Under the pieces are notes generated by a model. That model was not told where the DNA came from and ran no database searches. It saw nothing but the letters and a program-made list of their open reading frames with translations. This document shows positions 56,973 through 64,000 of a stretch of DNA of 64,000 nucleotides, piece after piece. Numbering within the stretch: the stretch's first letter is position 1; each line of letters begins with the position of its first letter. The position numbers and the translations under genes were made by a program. Origin of the DNA: an uncultured Granulosicoccus sp. (lineage in GTDB: Bacteria > Pseudomonadota > Gammaproteobacteria > Granulosicoccales > Granulosicoccaceae); the NCBI GenBank assembly GCA_947495035.1, contig CANLXI010000014.1:112976-176975 (forward strand), read 5' to 3'.

Positions 56973-57905
56973 ATGCAAAACAATCCTTCGAATAGCCCGA
57001 CATGGGATGAGTTTCTTAGGCCGCTATTGGAGATGGCAGAGAAGGAGCCGATAACACGTAGAACGGCGCTAGAAAGAATTTCTGATAGATATAACTTTTC
57101 TAAAGAAATTAGGAATAGAAAGCTTAAGAGTGGGCAAACCCAAGTGCAGAACAGATCTGGATGGGCGATGAGTGCACTCGTGAAGGCTGAATTTATTGAG
57201 AAGCACCCTAGCCAGAAGTTTACCTATCAGATTACAGATAAGGGCCGCAAGTACTTACAAAGCCACATTGGGCCGATTACTGACAAAGATCTAAAGAACT
57301 TGGATGGATATTTAGAAGCCTGGGAGGAGGCGAGTCGAAGAAAACAAGAATCAAAAACAAATACGCTCGCAAAATCTGATCAGCATACTAGCACGCCGGA
57401 CGATTTAATCGAAAGTGCTACTCAAGAGCTAGACGCAAAACTTCGAGATCTATTACTGGAGAACTTGCTTGGTACAGACCCATATCACTTCGAACAGATA
57501 GTTGTTGATGTGCTCGTTGCCATGGGGTACGGAGGTTCCAAAGATGAGGCCTCGCAAGTCACTAAGAAATCTAATGACGGAGGTATTGATGGAATTATCA
57601 ATGAAGACCGTCTTGGCTTGGATGTGATATATGTGCAGGCAAAACGCTGGCAGAACAATATTGGGAGGAAAGAAATACAGAGTTTTGTCGGTGCGCTTGC
57701 CGGCTACCAGGCTCATAAAGGAATCTTCATCACAACCAGCGATTTCATTCCAAACGCTATCGATTACGCAAAATCGGTAAGTCAGAAAATCGTTCTGATT
57801 GACGGCCCACGACTTGCGGATTTGATGATAGAGCACAATATTGGCGTGTCAACAGTCCAGACTATTGAGATAAAGCGACTGGATTCAGACTATTTTGAGA
57901 TTTAG
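56973..57905 (+). CDS. mrr: Mrr-type restriction endonuclease, cassette gene
   Basis: A 310-residue type IV restriction enzyme-like protein that would cleave modified (methylated) DNA. The N-terminal ~100 residues form the Mrr_N winged helix (WDEFLRPLLEMAEKEPITRR, VKAEFIEKHPSQKFTYQITDKGRKYL). The C-terminal Mrr_cat domain holds the PD-(D/E)xK-like site: Glu174, Asp206 in GGIDGI, and Gln222-x-Lys224 in YVQAKRW. The gene is low in GC and ends 77 bases before an attC-like site, so it is an integron cassette with a defence function. Confidence 0.92.
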   Translation: MQNNPSNSPTWDEFLRPLLEMAEKEPITRRTALERISDRYNFSKEIRNRKLKSGQTQVQNRSGWAMSALVKAEFIEKHPSQKFTYQITDKGRKYLQSHIGPITDKDLKNLDGYLEAWEEASRRKQESKTNTLAKSDQHTSTPDDLIESATQELDAKLRDLLLENLLGTDPYHFEQIVVDVLVAMGYGGSKDEASQVTKKSNDGGIDGIINEDRLGLDVIYVQAKRWQNNIGRKEIQSFVGALAGYQAHKGIFITTSDFIPNAIDYAKSVSQKIVLIDGPRLADLMIEHNIGVSTVQTIEIKRLDSDYFEI

Positions 57906-57982
57906 CTTTTCAGTTGTGGCTGCTTTTAGAACGCAGTTATAGACTGAAGCCTGGCTATATACCTATCGAGAGGTAGGTATGA

Positions 57983-58037
57983 ACATAACGACTAAGGATA
58001 AGTCGCGCCACGCCGCGACTTGATCCGTTGGTTGAAC
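57983..58037 (+). other. attC-like recombination site 4 (compact)
   Basis: A 55-base site at the 3' end of the Mrr cassette. The inner arms AAGTCGCG (58000-58007) and CGCGACTT (58014-58021) are perfect, and the outer GGAT/ATCC pair continues the stem past one bulged G. R' is GTTGAAC (58031-58037), matching GTTRRRY exactly; R'' is ACATAAC. It differs from sites 1-3, as expected for cassettes of separate origin. Confidence 0.82.
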
Positions 58038-58242
58038 GAGCCCGACGATGTATCGGTAGCTCTTCTTTTATAGTAGATAAATAGAATGGGGCGTTGTCTT
58101 GCCGGCGGCTTGGCATTGTTCCGGGCGAACGCGACTCTCACCCAGATGGGTGATCATTCGTGCGACTATGATCATAATGCAGCCAAGACCCTCAGTGGAA
58201 TGAACCAATGTTGTGTTGTTGCACAGTGGCAGGCTTGAGTGC

Positions 58243-59316
58243 CTACCCCGAGAGACGCTTTGGCAGGGAAATGCCGGTGAAACGCATCGGGATCGTGCAA
58301 TGTGGACAGTGAAGTTCCGGGCGGGGTCTTGGCGGTGCGATTGCCGCTAACGACACTTTCAGGACCCACTGCACAAGAAGCAGTTTTCGCCGAGAATTGC
58401 CATGAAGAAAGCCGTAATCGCGCACACGGCGGAATCCACGTGGCAGCACATGCTGGATCAGCAGCCACAGGAAGTGGGCGCCGTCGACAGTGCGGGTTTT
58501 CCACTGCTGTGTCTGGGCATCGAGGTAGCGAAACGTGACCATTTCTCCGTCATCGCACAGCAGCTGGCTTTCGCTGATCACGCCACGGTAGAGGTATCGT
58601 GCGAGGTACTTCAATGCTGGCAGACCGTTTCCGACGGCACGACAATCGACCACCCAGGTCTCGGGAAGAGTGCTCTGGGGTAGTAGTTTTGCCTGTTTCA
58701 TTCCCTCAAGCATGCGTGCTCGGAATACCGTGGCCAGAGCCTTGTGGGAGAACAGGAATTTCCCTTTGGGTGTACGCCAGCGGTGCGCGGCAGCATCGAT
58801 GGCGCCACCGGGGATGATCAGGTGCACGTGCGGATGGTAGTCCAGTCGTCGAGTCTGTGTATGCAATACCGCGCTTTGTCCGATCTCACCGTGCAGGTGT
58901 TTATCGCGGCGTGCAAAATCTCGACAGGTGCTCACGGCGGTCTCGATCAGCAGCGCGTACATCTCACGCTGATTGGCCCAGGCCACGCCGCGACATTGGG
59001 CTGGTAACGTGAATGTGACCATGAAGTAGTCCACAGGCAGAAGCTTGGCCTGCTGGCGTTCAAGCCAGCGTGTATTGTCGTGGTTCTGGCAGCGCTGACA
59101 GCTACGGTGTCCGCAGGATCGCCAAGTGCCTTGTGTGTGTTCACAGTTCGGGCAGTACCAGTGCAACTGCCCGTTGTGCTCCGTGCGGCAGCGTCGCATG
59201 GCCGCCAGGGCCTGTCGGTGCTCGCTGCGTAGCCGGTGTCCATGGCGGACTAGAAACGGGTCCGCGTAGCGCTCGATCGTCTGCAGTAGTGTCATGAGCG
59301 CATCACTCCACCGCAT
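58243..59316 (-). CDS. IS91-family transposase (HUH), second element
   Basis: A 357-residue transposase. The zinc-ribbon N-terminus (YCPNCEHTQGTWRSCGHRSCQRC) is followed by an HUH motif (YHPHVHLIIPGG) and the catalytic Tyr region KYLARYLYRGVIS. It differs clearly from the copy at 55577, so it is another subgroup. It overlaps the upstream recombinase gene by 14 bases, and the pair forms an IS91-type element with an accessory integrase. It lies between attC-like sites 4 and 3. Confidence 0.93.
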   Translation of the reverse strand: MRWSDALMTLLQTIERYADPFLVRHGHRLRSEHRQALAAMRRCRTEHNGQLHWYCPNCEHTQGTWRSCGHRSCQRCQNHDNTRWLERQQAKLLPVDYFMVTFTLPAQCRGVAWANQREMYALLIETAVSTCRDFARRDKHLHGEIGQSAVLHTQTRRLDYHPHVHLIIPGGAIDAAAHRWRTPKGKFLFSHKALATVFRARMLEGMKQAKLLPQSTLPETWVVDCRAVGNGLPALKYLARYLYRGVISESQLLCDDGEMVTFRYLDAQTQQWKTRTVDGAHFLWLLIQHVLPRGFRRVRDYGFLHGNSRRKLLLVQWVLKVSLAAIAPPRPRPELHCPHCTIPMRFTGISLPKRLSG

Positions 59317-60208
59317 CGAGCGTGACGGGTAGGTCCTGGATCATCGCATCGACCAACTCGCCCGCCTGTTGCTGAGCGGGTTCGGTCAGTTTGGTGTACA
59401 CCAGCGTTGTCGTGATCGAGGCGTGTCCGAGCAACTGTTGAATGTGCTGCAAGCTCAGACCTCGCTCGAGCAAATGCGTGGCATAGGCATGGCGCAGGGT
59501 GTGAGTCGTGACCCGCGTGCGGATACCGGCCTCGAAGGACACGCGTTTGATGGATCGTTGAACGCCGCTGGCGCTCATTGTTTTGGTCGCCCGGTACTTC
59601 TCCTGAGCGGTTCTGCCGTCGGGAAAAAGCCACTTCGGATGCCGGTGAGTGGCCCAGTAACGACGCAAGCTCAGTAGCGTACGTTGGGGTAGGAAGACGT
59701 ACCGATCCTTGTTGCCTTTGCCGAGGCGCACATGGATTCTGCGCTGGGCGGCATCGATGTCGAGCACTTGCAAGGCCAAAGCCTCGCCCAGGCGAAGCCC
59801 CATGCTGTAGGTGCACAGGAAGAAGGTCTCGTAGCGTTGTTCACGCGTGGCATTGATCAGATTGGCCACTTGGGCATGGGTGATCACATCGGGCAGGGAT
59901 TGCACCCGCTTGGGCTTGACAATGGTGCCCCAGTCCATTGGTTTGTTGACGACGTGTTTGAAGAAGAATTGCAGTCCCGCTCGATCCGATCGGACGGTGC
60001 TCCAGGAATGCGAATCAATCAGGGCGACGAAGTGCTGGCGCAACTCATCCGGCGTCAAGCGGTCGGGGCAGCAATCGTAGGCGGTAGAGACACGGCGCAC
60101 GGCGCGAGCATAGACATCCTGCGCGGAAGGGCTCATGTTGCGTAGCTTGAGGGCGGTAAGGTGTTTCTGGTACTGTCGTTTGAAGCGACGTTGCTCGTTG
60201 GGTTGCAT
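59303..60208 (-). CDS. Tyrosine recombinase of the second IS91-type element
   Basis: A 301-residue XerC/D-like recombinase. It shows the SAM-like N-terminal domain (YQKHLTALKLRNMSPSAQDVYARAV). Catalytic residues lie in SMGLRLGEALAL (Arg), GKGNKDRYV (Lys), THTLRHAYATH (His, Arg), LLGHASI (His) and TTLVYTKL (Tyr). The integron-integrase-specific insert is absent, so it is not IntI. Coupled genes of this type accompany IS91-family transposases in a known subgroup. Start ATG 60208 (MQPNEQRRFK) is preferred to longer readings. Confidence 0.9.
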   Translation of the reverse strand: MQPNEQRRFKRQYQKHLTALKLRNMSPSAQDVYARAVRRVSTAYDCCPDRLTPDELRQHFVALIDSHSWSTVRSDRAGLQFFFKHVVNKPMDWGTIVKPKRVQSLPDVITHAQVANLINATREQRYETFFLCTYSMGLRLGEALALQVLDIDAAQRRIHVRLGKGNKDRYVFLPQRTLLSLRRYWATHRHPKWLFPDGRTAQEKYRATKTMSASGVQRSIKRVSFEAGIRTRVTTHTLRHAYATHLLERGLSLQHIQQLLGHASITTTLVYTKLTEPAQQQAGELVDAMIQDLPVTLDAVE

Positions 60209-60299
60209 AGCGGTTTCCTCGTTTTTCACATCCCGGAATGGGGTGTGTGAGAAAACAGTGACACAGCATGGCAGTATCACTCTGCCGCGGAGCGGCTCC

Positions 60300-60399
60300 G
60301 TTCAACATTGCGATGGAGCTGTCGCTGGACCCAGGCACAGAACCTGGCTACGCCAGAACCCGCATCCGCTTCCAGCTCGGGTTAGCGCTGTTGTTATCT
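60300..60399 (+). other. attC-like recombination site 3
   Basis: R'' is GTTCAAC (60300-60306), matching RYYYAAC exactly. The left arm AACATTGCGATGGAGCTGTCGC is close to those of sites 1 and 2, and the central hairpin CTGGC-TAC-GCCAG shows a compensatory change against site 2. The right arm has diverged (TCCAGCTCGGG), so the stem is poorer; R' would be GTTATCT at 60393-60399. It probably marks the end of a cassette disrupted by the second IS91-type element. Confidence 0.6.
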
Positions 60400-60537
60400 T
60401 CCTTTGGATCAGATGGTATCGAATTGCTAGCGATACAAGGCGAAGTTGACAAGCCAAACGGTCATGTATAGGATTCTGTACATAGATGAGATTAGGGTGA
60501 TTCTATATATAGGCTAATCATCGTATGGAGGGTTCTA

Positions 60538-60810
60538 TTGAAGAATAAAAAAATGGCTGCTGTTGTTAAAGATCATATGGATGATCCTGCTGGTCTCGCG
60601 CAGCGACGCATAAAGACTAAACTGATGAATGCGATCATCAATTACATTGATGATAAAGAGCTAACACAGTCAGCTGCGGCGGAAATCATGCTGGTCCAAC
60701 GAACGCGTGTGAACGATGTTTGCAATGGACGCATTGATAGTATGACGATAGATGCCCTCGTAGCTATGACGGCCCGGCTAGGACTGGATCCGCTTGAGAC
60801 CGCAGCCTAA
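60538..60810 (+). CDS. XRE-family antitoxin-like protein (HigA/HTH_37 type)
   Basis: A 90-residue DNA-binding protein. The HTH is LTQSAAAEIMLVQRTRVNDVCNG, with the typical IDSMTIDALVAMTARLGLDP tail of the HigA-like HTH_37 group. The start is TTG 60538, decided by GGAGGG at 60526-60531; ATG 60553 is the alternative. No RelE/HigB toxin gene lies directly upstream or downstream, so it is either an orphan antitoxin or a regulator of the following DUF4160/DUF2442 pair. Confidence 0.85.
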   Translation: MKNKKMAAVVKDHMDDPAGLAQRRIKTKLMNAIINYIDDKELTQSAAAEIMLVQRTRVNDVCNGRIDSMTIDALVAMTARLGLDPLETAA

Positions 60811-60899
60811 ATAGCGGTAAATCAATTGACTCAGCACTTTATTGGATACGATTCCTGTGAGTCAATAAAGTAAGAAAAATATAATGAGAGAACGGAAAG

Positions 60900-61142
60900 A
60901 TGCCAGTAGTTTTCAGGCTCGATGGCTTTAGGTTCTTCTTTTACTCAAATGAGGGTAATCCTCTGTAACCCGTACATATCCATGTACAGAAAGCTGGAGC
61001 TGAAGCCAAATTCTGGGTTGGTACAGAAATAACCCTGGACACTAGTGATGGCTTTGATGCGAAGACGCTGAGGAAGCTACTGAAAATAGTAGAAGAAAAT
61101 AGAACTCTGATTGAGGAAAGGTGGGATGAGTACTTCGGCTAA
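60900..61142 (+). pseudogene. DUF4160 gene with an in-frame stop codon
   Basis: The frame from ATG 60900 to TAA 61140-61142 encodes a full-length 80-residue DUF4160 protein except for TAA at codon 23 (60966-60968). It starts MPVVFRLDGFRFFFYSNEG, and after the stop continues PVHIHVQKAGAEAKFWVG to WDEYFG. The family normally has Glu-Pro-x-His-x-His-Val here, so a single GAA-to-TAA change explains the stop. Unless suppressed, only 22 residues are made. A partner DUF2442 gene overlaps the end. Confidence 0.85.
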
Positions 61143-61374
61143 GAACGTTAAGTTTGCAAATGATTCAATGTGGGTAGAGCTAACTGATGGACGCACTATT
61201 GGTGTACCACTTGCCTGGTTTCCCCGTTTGTTAAATGCATCGGAAGATCAATTGAAGAATTACACATTCAGTCCTAATGGTATTCACTGGGATTCTCTAG
61301 ATGAGGACATATCAGTAAGTGGGTTGCTAGCGGGACGGGGCGATCAAACAAAGCAAGGGAAAGTAGCAGCGTAA
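61126..61374 (+). CDS. DUF2442 family protein
   Basis: An 82-residue protein with the DUF2442 pattern: VKFANDSMWVELTDGRTIGVPLAWFPRLLNAS followed by IHWDSLDEDISVSGLL. DUF4160 and DUF2442 genes are commonly adjacent and are suspected toxin-antitoxin-like pairs, especially in integron cassettes. ATG 61126 overlaps the DUF4160 gene by 17 bases and has AGGAAAGG upstream. The frame is intact even though its partner is broken. Confidence 0.9.
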   Translation: MSTSAKNVKFANDSMWVELTDGRTIGVPLAWFPRLLNASEDQLKNYTFSPNGIHWDSLDEDISVSGLLAGRGDQTKQGKVAA

Positions 61375-61443
61375 ATATTCTCGCGGTAACTCGCCAATGA
61401 GAGGATCGAATATCTAAAAACGGAAGATAACCAAGCGATGATC

Positions 61444-61668
61444 GTGTCCAGATAAATCCCGAATCTTGGGAGGGAGGTAAAAGACCTGAAATTGATTGAT
61501 GTTACCCAGCGGGTGTAAATCCCGCCACGCCAACGCTTGGCCAGCAGGCAGGTAGTGAACCCGAGGGCGATCACCAACAGGTGGTGTCTGAAGCAGGGGT
61601 AGCGAGTTGGCAGGCCGTGTATTGAGTCCCGAAATATGTACAGTTGTGGTCCGCAAGGATAGCTCTAG
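61444..61668 (+). ncRNA. Possible group II intron 5' region (left part)
   Basis: The sequence GTGTCCAGATAAATCCC near 61444 resembles a group II intron 5' end (GTGYG followed by CCAGATA). The following ~220 bases are GC-rich and structured, with no ORF. The preceding GATAACCAAGCGATG resembles an attC R'' end. The region continues after the IS1380 element. No domain V was recognised, so this is tentative. Confidence 0.3.
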
Positions 61669-63250
61669 CCTGAATAAATCGTGCAGAGGTGGCGGAGTGT
61701 CACTAAAATTGTAGGCCTATCAGAGCTTTACAATCCAAAACGCACACACTCCGCCAGTGACAAATTGTACCCTGAACCGCAAGGTAAAAAAACGCTCAAT
61801 CCAGATCAACTTCAACGGTGGCGATGTCAGTGGCATCGGCGGTGTTGAACTGTTACGAGCCGCTGATGACCGCCTTGGCTTGTGTAAGGCAGCCTGCAGA
61901 TTGCTGCCCGATCCACGCGACCGCGCAGGTATCACACACCAATGGGAGGCGTTGTTTCGTCAGCGTATTTATGGCATTGCTGCAGGCTTCGCCGATCTGA
62001 ATGACCACCGGCAATTACGTCATGATGCGGCTTTGCAATGCGCAGTTGGTGCTCTGGAACCCATGGGTAGTGCCTCAACCTTGTGTCGAATGGAAGCGGT
62101 AGCCAGCCAGATGCCGCCTTCGGAGTCGAGAAAAATGGTGTTTCAGATGCATGAGCTGATCCTGCAAACGTTCATTGAGTCGCATGACAAACCTCCCAAA
62201 TCGCTCGTCCTGGACTTTGATGGCACCGATAGTCGAGTCTATGGCCAGCAGGAAGGTCGAAGCTACAGCAGTCACTATGGCGGCTATGCCTTTCTGCCCT
62301 TGTATGTATATTGCGGGAGTCATCTGCTGGTCAGCTACCTGCGGCCAGTGAATCGCACGGACTCCTACCACTCTGCTGCCGTATTGTCGTTGTTGGTCAA
62401 AGGGCTAAGAGCCCATTGGCCTGACGTGAAGATCGTTTTCCGTGGCGATGCCGGCTTCTACCGCCCCTTGCTGCTGAGTTGGTGTGAACGCCATGATGTT
62501 CGCTACATCATCGGTTACCGAAGCAACGAGGTGCTGTTGCGCGAATGCCAGACAACGATAAATACGCTGGACACTGCCTGGCACTGGCTTGAACACTACG
62601 AAGCGGATTTACCCTCCATAAAGCACTTTCTGGACATCGACTACCAGGCTGGAAGTTGGCGTCAAAGTCGGCGAATTGTCGCCAAGGTCGAACACAATGG
62701 CATCGGCCCCAATCAGCGGTTCATCGTCACAGATTTGGGTGGCGATGCGGACCAACTCTACAGCCAGGTGTATTGTGAAAGAGGCACTATGGAGAACCGG
62801 CACAAGGAGCTTCAGATGGGTCTGTTTGCAGATCGAACGAGTTGTTCAGCCTGGTGGAGCAACCAACTGCGAGTCATGTTCTCATCGCTGGCCTACGTAC
62901 TATGGCAAAGCGTCAGACAGGTTGGTCTGGCAGGCACTACGCTGGCTAAGGCTCAGGTGTGGACCCTGCGTCAACGCCTGATCAACATCGGCGCTGTGGT
63001 GCTCAGAAATACCCGTCGAATAGAGCTTCGCCTCAGCAGCGCATCACTCGAAAAATCGAACTTCATGCTTGCCTTGCAACGACTCCAGGCAACGTAGTCA
63101 CTGGCCAATGAAATGATCAACCTGCCAAACGGGGGAAAGGGGGCTGCTGCTCGCAAGTGTCAAAAATGCCTACTATATGACTTGAAAGGCCATCGACGTA
63201 GCGTCCAAATATGGCACAGTTGCATTATCCATCATCATGAAATGTTCAGG
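61669..63250 (+). mobile_element. IS1380-family insertion sequence, 1582 bp
   Basis: The left end CCTGAATAAAT (61669) and the complement of the right end (CCTGAACATTT, ending 63250) are matching inverted termini. They are flanked by a 4-base direct repeat CTAG (61665-61668 and 63251-63254), the target duplication size of the IS1380 family. It contains one intact transposase gene and has split a structured RNA-like region. Confidence 0.88.
61757..63097 (+). CDS. IS1380-family transposase
   Basis: A 446-residue DDE transposase starting at GTG 61757. Catalytic acidic residues are probably in VLDFDGTDSRVYGQQEG, IVFRGDAGFYRP and YCERGTMENRHKELQMG, the IS1380 (DDE_Tnp_1-like) pattern. The C-terminal ADRTSCSAWWSNQLR motif is characteristic of the family. 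The frame is intact. Confidence 0.95.
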   Translation: MTNCTLNRKVKKRSIQINFNGGDVSGIGGVELLRAADDRLGLCKAACRLLPDPRDRAGITHQWEALFRQRIYGIAAGFADLNDHRQLRHDAALQCAVGALEPMGSASTLCRMEAVASQMPPSESRKMVFQMHELILQTFIESHDKPPKSLVLDFDGTDSRVYGQQEGRSYSSHYGGYAFLPLYVYCGSHLLVSYLRPVNRTDSYHSAAVLSLLVKGLRAHWPDVKIVFRGDAGFYRPLLLSWCERHDVRYIIGYRSNEVLLRECQTTINTLDTAWHWLEHYEADLPSIKHFLDIDYQAGSWRQSRRIVAKVEHNGIGPNQRFIVTDLGGDADQLYSQVYCERGTMENRHKELQMGLFADRTSCSAWWSNQLRVMFSSLAYVLWQSVRQVGLAGTTLAKAQVWTLRQRLINIGAVVLRNTRRIELRLSSASLEKSNFMLALQRLQAT

Positions 63251-63254
63251 CTAG

Positions 63255-63720
63255 GCAACTGGAGTAAAGCCGACGGTGTTCATTGGCCGGAAGGCAGCAG
63301 TTCTGCACGTGCTATGGCAAGCGTGGAGAACACCACCGGGATCTGAGACCAGGGCACGCGAACAAAGGGGTAACCGGGGAACTGGAGAGATCCGATCGTA
63401 TCCTGATGTCGGAAACCGGATGGGTGACACCGATATAGAAAACACCTGGCGTCGAGAGCTCACGTATCGGAGTTGTTGACGAGCCTTCGGGGACCACGAA
63501 ACGAGGCGATACGGGCAGTCAGGTATCGGGGAACAAGCGAATAGCGGAGGACCCTGAGAGGTGCGGTTGGAAGTCTTAGCGGATCATAGTACCGATGTTC
63601 ACGTGGATGTTGCAGTGAATGGGAAGGTGGCGAACGACTAAGCCCTGAGGAGCCACTGTAGGGAAGGAGAAGCCGGGTATGACGTATTGATGAGAAGACC
63701 GACGGGAGATACCTAAGAGA
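63255..63720 (+). ncRNA. Possible group II intron region (right part)
   Basis: A GC-rich, ORF-poor stretch that continues the structured region interrupted by IS1380. It ends in a part (ATCATAGTACCGATG around 63584-63598) that resembles sequence at the beginning of group II intron reverse transcriptase genes, but no intact reverse transcriptase follows. About 200 further bases before the IS1634-like start have no recognised feature. The assignment is tentative. Confidence 0.3.
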
Positions 63721-63932
63721 TCAGAAACCGTCTCAACAAAATTTCATCAATTGCAGAGCACCCGGGTTCGACAGTTGCGAGCTGAAATCAGCCAATTTTG
63801 GTAGTATTCTCTAGAAGGAATGCGGGCTGCAGAGGTGTTTTTCCAGAATCGCTTGTAGTGGCACGTTTTGATGGATCTACTTTTGTTTCGCACTGGTATT
63901 GACAGAGATACCCGGTGTGATAATGTGTGGGC

Positions 63933-64000
63933 ATGTTTGTCAAGCTCACCAAGTCTGGACCGCGCCGCTATCTGCAGCTGGCTGAGTCGTATCGCGATGA
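63933..64000 (+). CDS. IS1634-like transposase, 5' fragment cut by window edge
   Basis: ATG 63933 starts MFVKLTKSGPRRYLQLAES, which matches the N-terminal pattern of IS1634-family transposases. Only 22 codons are inside the window. The left end of the element should lie in 63720-63930, but I could not fix it. Confidence 0.6.
   Translation, partial: MFVKLTKSGPRRYLQLAESYRD

Noticed and set aside
59303..60208. Integron integrase intI
   Set aside because: It lacks the IntI-specific insert near the catalytic patch and overlaps an IS91-type transposase, so it is the accessory recombinase of that element.
60392..60537. A toxin gene upstream of the XRE antitoxin-like gene
   Set aside because: Only a 17-codon frame fits in this space; it has no similarity to RelE/HigB.

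Overview
The window is a bacterial chromosome segment from a GC-rich gammaproteobacterium. The evidence is the conserved neighbourhood lptM-lysA-dapF-DUF484-xerC beside argH and hemD, followed by hslVU, DUF971, ubiE-ubiJ-ubiB, uvrD and polA. A marine or aquatic lineage of the Chromatiales/Granulosicoccus type would fit the TRAP transporter, the GH16 enzyme and the integron cassettes, but this is a guess from gene content.

Layout. Positions 1-18.4 kb are housekeeping: heme, arginine and lysine/peptidoglycan precursor synthesis, chromosome dimer resolution, the HslVU protease, ubiquinone synthesis, a carbonic anhydrase, an MscS-like channel and a ZntB-like transporter. UvrD (18.8-21.0 kb) has a clear LexA box. 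From 21.0 to 24.1 kb lie a flavodoxin-like protein, a lipoprotein, a DUF6502 protein and a small secreted protein. From 24.6 to 29.1 kb is a three-gene TRAP transporter. A complete insertion sequence (29100-30771, 8-bp target duplication) sits exactly at the dctM stop codon.

The most unusual locus is 30.9-42.3 kb. A minus-strand operon encodes a PhnD-like periplasmic binding protein, a membrane-bound hybrid histidine kinase and a 1483-residue protein. That protein joins a membrane anchor, two rhodanese domains, a YidC/Oxa1-type insertase domain and a complete PEP-synthase-like module (ATP-grasp domain plus swivelling phosphohistidine domain). A second hybrid kinase with two receivers and an Hpt domain is divergently transcribed. 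I know of no described system with this composition. It reads as a sensory relay linked to a membrane-embedded phosphotransfer or insertase protein.

Positions 42.5-53.7 kb hold a LOG-family hydrolase, polA, a zinc cluster (znuA with an expanded His/Asp repeat, a COG0523 GTPase and an MFS protein, behind a 12-bp perfect palindrome that may be a Zur site), a 48-unit hexanucleotide array, a GH16 glycosidase, a META-like lipoprotein and a second MFS protein.

From about 54 kb to the right edge the DNA is accessory and partly AT-rich. It looks like an integron cassette array whose integrase is outside the window. I see four attC-like sites (54929, 55389, 57983 and 60300). Cassette-type genes are a HAD phosphatase, an Mrr-type restriction endonuclease, an XRE antitoxin-like protein and a DUF4160/DUF2442 pair whose DUF4160 gene has an in-frame stop. 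The array is invaded by two IS91-type elements (one with a tyrosine recombinase), an IS1380 element with a CTAG duplication, a possible group II intron remnant, and the start of an IS1634-like transposase at the right edge. No rRNA, tRNA or CRISPR array was recognised.
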